Origin: CAYLPT01 sp964385645 | GTDB taxonomy: Bacteria > Armatimonadota > Hebobacteria > Hebobacterales > Hebobacteraceae | Assembly: GCA_964385645.1 (NCBI GenBank) | Contig: CAYLPT010000136.1 | Span: 1-16,617 of the forward strand | DNA: 16,617 nucleotides | Reading direction: 5' to 3' | Program-made: the position numbers and the translations under genes | The notes under the pieces: model-generated | Database searches by the model: none | What the model saw: only the letters and a program-made list of their open reading frames with translations | Told to the model about the DNA's origin: nothing | Part shown: one piece after another, positions 1 through 6,681 of the stretch | How positions within the stretch are numbered: position 1 is the first letter of the stretch | How the letters are laid out: each line of letters begins with the position of its first letter

Positions 1-154
1 GCTCCGCGTGCAGGAGTCGCCAGGGTCGGTAGGGAGCGGTAGCGAACACCAGGCCGGCGTTGTGGCGGGCGAGGCGTCGCTCCAGGTCGTCGGTCTGGCC
101 CACGTAGCGACGCCGGCCCGAGACGCTGCGTAGCACATACACCCAATAGGACAT
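1..154 (-). CDS. GIY-YIG nuclease family protein (C-terminal part outside window)
   Basis: The frame starts at an ATG whose complement is at 152-154 and runs off the left edge, leaving about 51 residues. The start MSYWVYVLRS, then RRYVGQT and DLERRLARHN, is the typical beginning of a small stand-alone GIY-YIG domain protein: VYVL stands for the GIY strand and YVG for the YIG strand. The Arg in LERRL sits where the family's conserved catalytic Arg is found. Such proteins are usually 80-100 residues, so roughly half is visible. Members of this YhbQ/UPF0213-like group are putative single-domain nucleases of poorly known cellular role. It begins 15 bp after the 3' end of the tRNA-Asn gene on the same strand, so it could be read from the same transcript. 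The family call is firm; the function is not. Confidence 0.85.
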   Translation of the reverse strand, partial: MSYWVYVLRSVSGRRRYVGQTDDLERRLARHNAGLVFATAPYRPWRLLHAE

Positions 155-169
155 CGCGCCTCGGCATCA

Positions 170-245
170 TGGCTCCGCGGCCAGGACTCGAACCTGGAAC
201 CTAGTGGTTAACAGCCACCCGCTCTGCCGATTGAGCTACCGCGGA
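170..245 (-). tRNA. tRNA-Asn (anticodon GUU)
   Basis: The reverse complement folds as a complete 76-nt tRNA. The acceptor stem TCCGCGG pairs with CCGCGGA, followed by discriminator G and an encoded CCA. After T8 and A9 comes the D-stem GCTC/GAGC. The anticodon stem GGTGG/CCACT (one G-U pair) closes the loop CTGTTAA, giving anticodon GTT. The T-stem CCAGG/CCTGG closes the loop TTCGAGT. G73 is the usual asparagine discriminator. The CCA end is genomically encoded. Confidence 0.97.
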
Positions 246-261
246 GCGCCGCCTAGGTGCA

Positions 262-290
262 ATATTACCATAGCCCGCCGAGGACCGCAA
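262..290 (-). promoter_or_regulatory. Probable promoter of the tRNA-Asn gene
   Basis: On the minus strand, TTGCGG (complement at 285-290) is followed after 17 nt by TAATAT (complement at 262-267). This is a sigma70-type spacing, ending about 17 nt before the mature 5' end of the tRNA at 245. The -35 box matches the consensus at only three of six positions and the -10 at four of six, but it lies in an AT-rich patch within very GC-rich DNA and in the right place. Confidence 0.5.
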
Positions 291-491
291 CGGCCCCGCG
301 AGGGGAACCGAGCGAGCCCGGCGAAGACGCTGGCCGTGGCGCGCCGGGCGCGAGGCGGGCAATGTCCATCTCGCCGCGTTCTTCACGGGCCGGCCGGGGA
401 CCCCGGAGGCCAGCCCCCGGCCGCCCGCGCCCTGGGCGGCGGTGCGCTATGTCCGGCGCCAGTCGTGGGCAGGGAAGCGCTTTGCATCCAT

Positions 492-509
492 TCAGCCGCC
501 GGCGGCTGA
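492..509. repeat. Perfect 18-bp palindrome
   Basis: TCAGCCGCC is followed directly by its exact reverse complement GGCGGCTGA. With no spacer it reads better as a protein-binding dyad than as an RNA hairpin, although RNA could still fold with a small loop. No T-run follows, so it is not a typical terminator. Confidence 0.6.
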
Positions 510-548
510 GTCCGCCGCCGCGGCCGCCGTCGTCAACGGGCTCGTGAA

Positions 549-574
549 CGACGAGCGAAGGCCCTTCGCTGTCG
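549..574. repeat. Inverted repeat AGCGAAGG-C-CCTTCGCT with flanking CGAC/GTCG
   Basis: AGCGAAGG (554-561) and CCTTCGCT (563-570) are exact complements around one central base. The flanks CGAC (549-552) and GTCG (571-574) continue the pairing with a single unpaired G at 553. A separate CTCGT/ACGAG pair (541-545 and 551-555) overlaps its left side, so alternative folds are possible. It could be an operator or part of a structured transcript; the sequence does not decide. Confidence 0.55.
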
Positions 575-608
575 AGTTGGGCCGAGAGCGAGGTCGGCCG
601 CGGCTCGA
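572..608. repeat. Hairpin-forming repeat with two stem segments
   Basis: TCGAG (572-576) pairs with CTCGA (604-608). Inside it, GGCCGA (580-585) pairs with TCGGCC (594-599) around an 8-nt loop, with a small internal loop between the two stems. It starts within the end of the preceding inverted repeat, so the two structures would compete or stack. Confidence 0.5.
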
Positions 609-719
609 CTTTCTGGCTCGAGCTGGCGAAGTGGCATACGGCCCGCAGCCTCGCCGTTTAGCGGGGCGGCCCTGGGGGTAGGCCGATTGCGGCCGGACGC
701 GATGTGATGGGAGCAGGAC

Positions 720-1622
720 ATGCGTAGCGCAGCGATGCTCTTGATCTTCGTCTTCGCTCTGCTCATGATCGTCGGCGTCTACCTCTCCAAGACCCTCTTC
801 ATCCTCCAGCGATACGCTGTCGTGGACGCTGTCGAAGGGACGGCCGACCTGCTCGTGCACGGGCGGGGCCGCCCGGTACCGGTGGAGGTGGGCAAGCTCG
901 TTCGCGCGCGCGACGTCCTCATCACCGCCCCCGGCTCCTCCGTTGACCTCCGCTGGGTCGGGTGGACCGGTGGTATGCGGATTCGTGTGGGCGAGAAGAC
1001 GCGCTTCACCCTCGTGCGCGCCACCGTCGGCCGCTCCGACGACAGCGAGGACTCGCGGCTCCGCGTGGACGTCGGCCGCATCTGGGTCCGCTTCCACCGG
1101 GCCCTCACCGGGCGGTCGAAGTTCGAGGTCGAGACCCCTACCGTCGTCGCGGCAGTGCGCGGGACGGCCTTCAGCGTCGCCGTCGAGCCCGACGGCGCCA
1201 CCGAGGTCCAGGTCTTCGAGGGCCAGGTCTCCCTCGCCGGCCGCGGCGGGACGGGGACCACCCTCACCACCGGCTCCCAGGCCCTGGTGAGACCGCGGGA
1301 CCCATCCGCCGAGTCGGTGCCGCTCAGCGCCGAGGCGCTGCAGGCCTGGCAGGCCCAAAGCGGCCTCATCGGGCCCTTCCTGGAGGTGACCTCGCCCCTG
1401 GATGGCGTGCTGGTGGCCGAGCCGACCGTCGCTGTGGCGGGCCGGGTCGAGCCCGGCAGCCAGGTGTTCGTCAACGCGGGCGAGGTCAGCGTCTCCCGGG
1501 AGGGCCTGTTCGCCGAGGCGGTTGCCCTGGAGCCGGGGCTGAACACGGTCGTGGTGACGGCCCGCGGGCCGGCGGGTCGGGAGACCACAGCGGTGCTGAC
1601 CGTTCCGCGTGCGGGGCCGTGA
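720..1622 (+). CDS. Membrane-anchored FecR-domain protein
   Basis: A 300-residue protein starting at ATG 720, with GGGAG at 709-713 as a well-spaced ribosome binding site. Residues about 4-28 form one hydrophobic segment without a clear cleavage site, suggesting an N-terminal anchor with the rest outside the cytoplasm. Residues about 38-192 resemble the FecR domain: a region of pre-load strands, then the signature AAVRGTAFSVAV (143-154) and a following VFEGQVSL strand. Residues about 220-296 form an Ig-like beta domain of the type seen C-terminal to FecR domains (TSPLDGVLV, VNAGEVSV, LEPGLNTVVVTA). Classical FecR is an anti-sigma regulator of iron transport. No sigma factor or TonB receptor gene is adjacent, so here it is more likely a stand-alone cell-envelope protein. 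Its ligand is unknown. It is probably its own transcription unit, because a strong promoter follows it. Confidence 0.85.
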   Translation: MRSAAMLLIFVFALLMIVGVYLSKTLFILQRYAVVDAVEGTADLLVHGRGRPVPVEVGKLVRARDVLITAPGSSVDLRWVGWTGGMRIRVGEKTRFTLVRATVGRSDDSEDSRLRVDVGRIWVRFHRALTGRSKFEVETPTVVAAVRGTAFSVAVEPDGATEVQVFEGQVSLAGRGGTGTTLTTGSQALVRPRDPSAESVPLSAEALQAWQAQSGLIGPFLEVTSPLDGVLVAEPTVAVAGRVEPGSQVFVNAGEVSVSREGLFAEAVALEPGLNTVVVTARGPAGRETTAVLTVPRAGP

Positions 1623-1684
1623 GGGACGCCGCGGGGCGTGTGGGCCGGCGGTCGGGCGATGTCGCCTGCTCAGTCACGGGGCCC

Positions 1685-1712
1685 TTGACAAGTCCCGCGG
1701 GCTGGTTATACT
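1685..1712 (+). promoter_or_regulatory. Strong sigma70-type promoter of the radical SAM operon
   Basis: A perfect -35 hexamer TTGACA (1685-1690) is followed after 16 nt by TATACT (1707-1712), which matches five of six -10 positions. Transcription would start near 1719, about 145 nt before the first gene. A short dyad GGCGA-TG-TCGCC (1655-1666) lies about 20 bp upstream of the -35 box and could bind a regulator. In DNA this GC-rich a chance match of this quality is unlikely. Confidence 0.8.
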
Positions 1713-1724
1713 CAAACGGGTCAT

Positions 1725-1817
1725 CTGAGCCCAGGTGCAGATCGGCCGGCGCGGCGCGAGGGGCCGGCTCAGGGCGCCGAGTGGCTCCACAGCGCTCCGG
1801 CGTCCAGCTTTGGCTGG
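1725..1817 (+). promoter_or_regulatory. Leader of the radical SAM operon with potential hairpins
   Basis: CTGAGCC (1725-1731) pairs with GGCTCAG (1766-1772), and two copies of the self-complementary GCCGGC (1745-1750 and 1763-1768) allow a competing inner fold. Further on, CCAGC (1804-1808) and GCTGG (1813-1817) form a small hairpin with loop TTTG, followed by CTTCTT, which is terminator-like but lacks a real U-run. I recognise no riboswitch class. It could be an attenuator-like leader or simply GC-rich self-complementarity. Confidence 0.35.
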
Positions 1818-1864
1818 CTTCTTGCGCCCGCGTGGACCGGATGGAGCAAGGAGGCGAGGCCAAG

Positions 1865-3304
1865 GTGTCGCTATCTGAGGTCCGACGCAACGCCATCAGG
1901 TATCTGGCGAGCCAGACGGTGCCGCTGCTGCTCAACCACGCCACCGACCGGCGCCTGGTCACCCTCACCCGCGTCCTGGAGCGGGTGGCGCGCACCGAAC
2001 ACCACAAGGCGCAGCTCCGCTACCTACGCCGGCTGGTCGAGGAGGATCACCCGGCGGCTGAGATCGGACGGCGCGTCCTGCGGCTCGCGCCCTCGGTCCG
2101 CCGCGCGATCATCAACTGCCTGGGCATCAACGCCACCTGGCTCGGCCACGCCCAGCGCCAGGCCTTCGCTGCCGAGCACGGGGTGACGCCGCCGTTCCTG
2201 ATCGTCATCAGCCCCACCATGCGCTGCAACCTCAAGTGCCTGGGCTGCTACGCGGGCAACTACCCCCGGGAGCAGGACCCCCTCTCCTTCGAGGTCCTCG
2301 ACCGCATCGTCACCGACGGCAAGGAGATGGGCGTCTACTTCTACACCATCTCCGGCGGCGAGCCGTTCCTGCGGCCCGACCTGCTCGACCTGTACGAGAA
2401 GCACCACGACTGCGTGTTCCTCATCTACACCAACGGAACGTGCATCACCGACCGCACCATCGAGCGCCTCCGCCAGAGCGGAAATGTCGCCCCGGGCTTC
2501 AGCGTCGAGGGCTGGAGAGAGCAGACCGACTTCCGCCGCGGCGCGGGCGTCTACGACCGCGTTATGGCGACCATGGACGCCTGCCGCGAGGCGGGGCTGC
2601 TGTTCGGCTTCTCGGCCACTGCCACCCGGCTCAACTGTGAGGTCTACCTCGACGAGAGCTTCTACGACCACATGGTCGAGAAGGGCTGCCTGTTCGGCTG
2701 GTTCTTCATTTTCGTGCCCGTGGGCCAGGACAGCACCACTGACCTCATGGTCACCCCACAGCAGCGCGATCGCCTGCGCCGGGCCGTCTACCACATGCGC
2801 GCTACGAAGCCCATCTTCGTCGCCGACTTCTGGAACGACGGCTGCCTCACCGGCGGCTGCATGTCCGGGGGGACGCTCTACTTCCACGTCAACTACCGGG
2901 GCGACCTCGAGCCCTGCGTCTTCATGCATTTCGCGGAGGAGAACATACACGACATCTACGCCCGCGGCGGGCGCCTCTGGGATGTGCTCGACAGCCCGCT
3001 CTTCCGGCGAGTGCGGGAGGTGAACCGCCGAGACCCCAACCCGCTGCGCCCCTGCCCGATCGTGGACCACAACGAGTGGCTCGCGGAGGCCCTCGCCGGC
3101 AGCGAGGCACGCCCCACTCATCCGGGGGCCGAGGACATCATCGCCCGCCTCGCCCCCGAGGTGCGCGCCTGGGCCGCCGAGTACGGTAAGCTGGCCGACT
3201 TCGCCTGGTACCACAGCGGCCAGTACGAGTGGGCCCGGCGCAAGGGCGATCCGCTGTGGAACCACCAGGAGCAGGAACGAGCGCGCGCGGTGGGCGGAAG
3301 CTAG
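1865..3304 (+). CDS. Radical SAM protein with extra C-terminal cysteines (SPASM-like)
   Basis: A 479-residue radical SAM enzyme. The frame is open far upstream, but GTG 1865 is chosen because a full AAGGAGG (1848-1854) lies 10 nt before it; ATG 1841 is the alternative. Residues 1-108 are a helical N-terminal region of unknown role. The radical SAM core follows: CNLKCLGC (C121, C125, C128) for the SAM-binding 4Fe-4S cluster and SGGEP (163-167) for SAM contacts. The C-terminal part has C327, C332, C351 and C397 (GCLTGGC, EPCVF, LRPCP), arranged like ligands of an auxiliary cluster. Enzymes of this layout often modify peptides or proteins or make cofactors and lipids; the substrate here is not identifiable. 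It is the first gene of a four-gene run, with only 7-19 nt before the next gene. The superfamily is certain; the reaction is unknown. Confidence 0.92.
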   Translation: MSLSEVRRNAIRYLASQTVPLLLNHATDRRLVTLTRVLERVARTEHHKAQLRYLRRLVEEDHPAAEIGRRVLRLAPSVRRAIINCLGINATWLGHAQRQAFAAEHGVTPPFLIVISPTMRCNLKCLGCYAGNYPREQDPLSFEVLDRIVTDGKEMGVYFYTISGGEPFLRPDLLDLYEKHHDCVFLIYTNGTCITDRTIERLRQSGNVAPGFSVEGWREQTDFRRGAGVYDRVMATMDACREAGLLFGFSATATRLNCEVYLDESFYDHMVEKGCLFGWFFIFVPVGQDSTTDLMVTPQQRDRLRRAVYHMRATKPIFVADFWNDGCLTGGCMSGGTLYFHVNYRGDLEPCVFMHFAEENIHDIYARGGRLWDVLDSPLFRRVREVNRRDPNPLRPCPIVDHNEWLAEALAGSEARPTHPGAEDIIARLAPEVRAWAAEYGKLADFAWYHSGQYEWARRKGDPLWNHQEQERARAVGGS

Positions 3305-3323
3305 GGCTTTCTTGAGCGCCGAC

Positions 3324-4622
3324 ATGCGCGTGCTGCTCGTATCGCCCGATCGCAAGGCCGCGCTCGCTCGTCAGGGCCAGGCGCGGCGTCTGAAGGCGAC
3401 TTTTCCCCCGCTCTCCCTGCTCCAGGTGGCCGCGCTCACCCCGCCGGACGTGGAGGTCGCGCTGTGCGACGAGTCCGTTCAGCCGGTGGACTTCGACGCC
3501 CCCTGCGACCTCGTCGGGCTCACCGCCTTCACCTCCACGGCCCCCCGGGCCTACGAGATCGCCCGCGGCTTCCGGAGCCGCGGCACGCCCGTCGTCATCG
3601 GCGGCATGCACGCCTCCGCCTGCCCGCGGGAGGCGCTCCAGCACTGCGACGCCGTCGTCATCGGCGAGGCGGAGGGCAAGTGGCAGCGGCTGCTGGAGGA
3701 TCTCGCCCGCGGGCGCATGCAGCGCATCTACGCCAGCGCCCAGTTCCCCGACCTCACCGACGCACCGGCGCCGCGGCGAAGCCTCATTGACCCCCGCGAC
3801 TACCTCGCGCCCCACACCGTCTGGGCGACGCGGGGCTGCGCGCACGCCTGCTCCTTCTGCTCGGTGAGCGGCTTCTTCGGCCGGCGGGTCCGCGCCCGGC
3901 CGCCGGAGGTGGTGGGTGAGGAGGTGGCCGCGCTGCCGGGGCGCTATGTCGTGTTCGTGGACGACAACATCATGACCAACCCTCGCTACGCCCGGCGTCT
4001 CTTCGATGCCCTCGTGGGAGCCGGCAAGACCTGGTTGGGCCAGGCCTCCACGGCCGTGCTCGAGAACGCCGAGCTGCTGCGGCTGGCCGCCCGCAGCGGC
4101 TGCCGCGCCATCTTCGTGGGCCTGGAGACGCTCTCGGACGCCGCGCTCCAGAAGGTCAACAAGAGCTTCAATGTGGTGTCGAAGTTCTCCGACACCATCA
4201 AGCGCCTCCACGACCTCGGGATCGGGGTCGTCGGCGCCTTCATGTTCGGCTTCGACGACGAGGAGGAGTCGGTATTCGAGCGCACCGCGCGCTTCGCCGA
4301 CGTAGCTCACATAGACCTGCCCCAGTACTCCATCCTCACCCCTCTGCCCGGCACTCCCCTCTACGCCCAGATGGCGGCCGAGGGACGGATCATTGACCGC
4401 GACTGGTCGCACTACGACGGCGGGCACGTCGTCTTCGCGCCCCGCGGCACCACACCCGAGAGGCTTGAGCACGGCCTCAAGGCCGCCCTGAGACACAGCT
4501 ACTCCCGCTGGGGGATCTTCCGCCGGCTCTTCGGCCTCTCCCACCGGCTGCCGCTCATGCTCACGCTGAACCTGGCCTTCCGCCGCCGCGCGATGCCATT
4601 CGCGACGGGGGTCTCCCGCTGA
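3324..4622 (+). CDS. B12-binding-domain radical SAM protein
   Basis: A 432-residue protein from ATG 3324 (MRVLLVSPD, the usual start of this family); TTG 3312 in the same frame is an alternative. Residues about 1-135 form a cobalamin-binding-type Rossmann domain (LLQVAALTP, DLVGLTAF, VVIGGMHAS, VVIGEAE). The classical DxHxxG motif is absent, as in many radical SAM members that bind B12 without a protein histidine. The radical SAM core has TRGCAHACSFC (C172, C176, C179), FVDDNI (211-216) and IFVGLET (263-269). Strand LPQYSILTPLPGTPL is typical of the late barrel. A basic and hydrophobic tail (about 395-425) suggests membrane association. Relatives include methyltransferases and ring-forming enzymes for lipids, tetrapyrroles and antibiotics. 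It follows the first radical SAM gene almost directly, implying linked function. The specific reaction is not known. Confidence 0.92.
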   Translation: MRVLLVSPDRKAALARQGQARRLKATFPPLSLLQVAALTPPDVEVALCDESVQPVDFDAPCDLVGLTAFTSTAPRAYEIARGFRSRGTPVVIGGMHASACPREALQHCDAVVIGEAEGKWQRLLEDLARGRMQRIYASAQFPDLTDAPAPRRSLIDPRDYLAPHTVWATRGCAHACSFCSVSGFFGRRVRARPPEVVGEEVAALPGRYVVFVDDNIMTNPRYARRLFDALVGAGKTWLGQASTAVLENAELLRLAARSGCRAIFVGLETLSDAALQKVNKSFNVVSKFSDTIKRLHDLGIGVVGAFMFGFDDEEESVFERTARFADVAHIDLPQYSILTPLPGTPLYAQMAAEGRIIDRDWSHYDGGHVVFAPRGTTPERLEHGLKAALRHSYSRWGIFRRLFGLSHRLPLMLTLNLAFRRRAMPFATGVSR

Positions 4623-4688
4623 GCCGACGGCCGGACTAGCCGGCGCGTCCGCCTGATCACCCCCGGCCAGAAAGGAGCGGCCGTCGCC

Positions 4689-6626
4689 GTGGGGCTCTCC
4701 TCCCGCTCGCTGGCCGTCGGTCTGGCCGCGGTGTTCGTGGTCTGCCTCGTGGTCTCCTGGGCCGAGCTGGTCACCGGTCAGATCATGATCGGCTTCCTAC
4801 AGCTCCCGCCGGTGGCCATCGCCGTCCTCTTCGCGCTCGTGCTTGCCAACAAGGCGGCCCGCCGTCTCTCGCCCCGGGCGGCCCTCCGCCCGCCCGAGCT
4901 GGGCGTGGTCTACGTGATGATGCTGATGGCCGCCATGGTCTCCTCCCGCGGCCTCATGGAGGATCTGCTCCCCACCCTCGTGGGCGTCAACTACTACGCC
5001 AACCCCGGCAACCGCTGGCAGGAGCTCTTCTTCCCCCACATCCGCCCCTGGCTGGTCCCCTGGGACCCGGGCGGGGAGCCCACGCAGTTCGTCTCAACCG
5101 CCTTCTATGAGGGGCTCCGGCCCGACGAGCAGCTCCCCTGGCGTCTGTGGCTCGGGCCCATCGCCCACTGGCTCGTGCTGGTGGCGGCCGTGTACGGCGC
5201 CTTCCTCTGCCTCGCCACGCTGCTGCGCCGGCAGTGGAGCGACCACGAGAAGCTCTCCTACCCGCTCGTCCAGCTCCCCCTCGAGATGATGCGCGAGCAG
5301 CCCGGCCGGTCCTTCTACAGCAACCCGCTCACCTGGACCGGCTTCGCGCTCCCCACCATCATCTTCGCCATCAACGGCCTCCACAACTGGCAGCCCTCCT
5401 TGCCCGCCGTGAACGTGGACATCAACATCAACGCCTTCTTCACTCAGCGCCCTTGGTCTGACATCAGCTTCTTCCACGCCTATCTATCCCTGGGCGCGGT
5501 CGGCTTCTTCTACCTGCTGCCCCTCGAGCTGCTGCTCAGCTTCTGGTTCTTCCACCTCTTCGCCAAGCTCCAGGACCTACTCGTCTCGGCCCTTGCCTTC
5601 CCCCCCATTCGCACCCCCCACGGCAGCGGCAACGGCTACATGGACTACCAGACCGCGGGCGCCTACTTCATGCTCGTCTTCTATCTGGGCGCCATGGCCC
5701 TGCCCCACCTCCGCGGCGTGCTCAGGCGGGCCCTCGGCCGCGCGGGGCCGGCGGGCAGCGAGGAGATGATGCCCTACCGGGCGGCCGTGTGGGGGCTGTT
5801 GGGCGCGCTCGTCCTGGCATCCCTGTGGCTCCAGCGCTCGGGCATGGCGCTCGGGTTCGCGCTCTTCTCCCTGCTCGTCTACGTCTTCGTGCAGGCGGTC
5901 ATCATGGCCCGGGGCTGCGCGGAGGCGGGCCTGCCGATGTCCGAGGGATGCTTCACACCCATGGACATCTCCTCGCTCGCGCTCCCTCCCACCGCGCTCG
6001 GCGCCCCCACGCTCACCAGCACCGCCTTCTTCGACGCCATGTTCACCCGTGATCTGCGCGGCCTGGTCCTCACCGGGTTCCTCGACGGCCAGAAGCTCGG
6101 CGACGAGCTGGGCCTCGCTCGCCGCCGGCTGCTGTGGGTCTTCGCCCTCGGGCTGGCCTCCGCCATCCCCATCGCCGCGGCCATCCAGCTCTGGCTGCCC
6201 TACCGCATCGGCGCCCTCAGCATGTACTCCTTCGCCTACCGCGGAAACAACATCCAGTTCTTTCGCGAGAACGCCGCCTTCCTCCTCGGGGAGACCCAGC
6301 ACCGCTCAGGCGCGCTCCTCTCCTTCCTGCTCGGGGGCGCCGTCACCGCGGGTCTTGCCGCCATGCGCGTGCGCTACGTCGGCTGGCCCTTCCACCCGCT
6401 CGGCTACGCCCTGTCCACCTCCTGGACCACGATGGTCTTCTGGTTCCCCATGTTCATCGCCTGGATCGTAAAGGGCGCGGTCGTCCGCTACGGCGGGATG
6501 CGGATGTATGCGCGCATCCGGCCCCTCTTCCTGGGCCTCATCTTCGGCGAGTTCACCTCTGCCGTCTTCTGGACGCTCATCGCCATGTTCACCGATGTCC
6601 CCGCTCCCTTCTTCCCCTGGCCCTGA
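4689..6626 (+). CDS. Multi-pass membrane protein, DUF6785/DUF6784 type (OPT-transporter-like)
   Basis: A 645-residue protein starting at GTG 4689, with AAAGGAG at 4671-4677. I count about 12-14 hydrophobic segments, for example at about 7-27, 32-53, 69-88, 157-178, 261-288, 365-405, 481-500, 577-595 and 611-631. Recognisable stretches are RPPELGVVYVMMLM (67-80), SDHEKLSYPLVQLP (184-197), LDGQKLGDELG (465-475) and the soluble loop with NVDININAFF (242-251). These match large proteins annotated as DUF6785/DUF6784 and distantly related to oligopeptide transporters; this is my recollection of the family, not a search. No transported substrate is known. It lies 66 nt after the B12 radical SAM gene; the gap contains a weak hairpin (4630-4644) but no terminator, so it is probably in the same operon. 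Confidence 0.75.
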   Translation: MGLSSRSLAVGLAAVFVVCLVVSWAELVTGQIMIGFLQLPPVAIAVLFALVLANKAARRLSPRAALRPPELGVVYVMMLMAAMVSSRGLMEDLLPTLVGVNYYANPGNRWQELFFPHIRPWLVPWDPGGEPTQFVSTAFYEGLRPDEQLPWRLWLGPIAHWLVLVAAVYGAFLCLATLLRRQWSDHEKLSYPLVQLPLEMMREQPGRSFYSNPLTWTGFALPTIIFAINGLHNWQPSLPAVNVDININAFFTQRPWSDISFFHAYLSLGAVGFFYLLPLELLLSFWFFHLFAKLQDLLVSALAFPPIRTPHGSGNGYMDYQTAGAYFMLVFYLGAMALPHLRGVLRRALGRAGPAGSEEMMPYRAAVWGLLGALVLASLWLQRSGMALGFALFSLLVYVFVQAVIMARGCAEAGLPMSEGCFTPMDISSLALPPTALGAPTLTSTAFFDAMFTRDLRGLVLTGFLDGQKLGDELGLARRRLLWVFALGLASAIPIAAAIQLWLPYRIGALSMYSFAYRGNNIQFFRENAAFLLGETQHRSGALLSFLLGGAVTAGLAAMRVRYVGWPFHPLGYALSTSWTTMVFWFPMFIAWIVKGAVVRYGGMRMYARIRPLFLGLIFGEFTSAVFWTLIAMFTDVPAPFFPWP

Positions 6627-6681
6627 AGGTGCCCCGCCAAGGCGGCAGAACCCACCGGCCCAGAAGAGCGGAGGTAGCAGC

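Larger units (their letters stand above)
291..719. other. Intergenic region without a convincing gene, rich in inverted repeats
   Basis: This is the only stretch over 300 bases without a gene I believe. Open frames exist on both strands, but they are rich in Arg, Pro, Ala and Gly, have no recognisable domain and look like GC-rich noise. What stands out is a cluster of inverted repeats between about 490 and 610, listed separately. The last part, about 610-719, shows only the ribosome binding site of the next gene. I see no clear promoter for that gene here. Confidence 0.6.

Noticed and set aside
442..681. Possible 79-residue gene before the FecR-domain gene
   Set aside because: No good ribosome binding site, no domain, and it covers the inverted-repeat cluster; composition is like the neighbouring noise frames.
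492..1358. Long minus-strand open frame opposite the FecR-domain gene
   Set aside because: It lies antisense to a gene with clear domains, has no recognisable motif and its composition is typical of a GC-rich shadow frame.
1625..1640. ACGCC/GGCGT hairpin after the FecR-domain gene as a terminator
   Set aside because: The stem is only 5 bp and is followed by GTGTGGG, not a T-run; too weak to call.
962..1840. Upstream extension of the first radical SAM gene (frame open from 962)
   Set aside because: The extension overlaps the FecR-domain gene in another frame, reads as Arg/Gly-rich noise, lies upstream of the promoter at 1685-1712, and the GTG at 1865 has a perfect AAGGAGG.
2024..4544. Two minus-strand open frames of over 400 codons (2024-3355 and 3138-4544)
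   Set aside because: Both are antisense to the two radical SAM genes, have Val/Glu/Gly/His-rich content without domains, and mirror the sense codons.
4630..4644. GCCGG-ACTAG-CCGGC hairpin as an operon-ending terminator before the membrane protein gene
   Set aside because: Short stem and no T-run; the following gene has its own ribosome binding site close by, so read-through is more likely.
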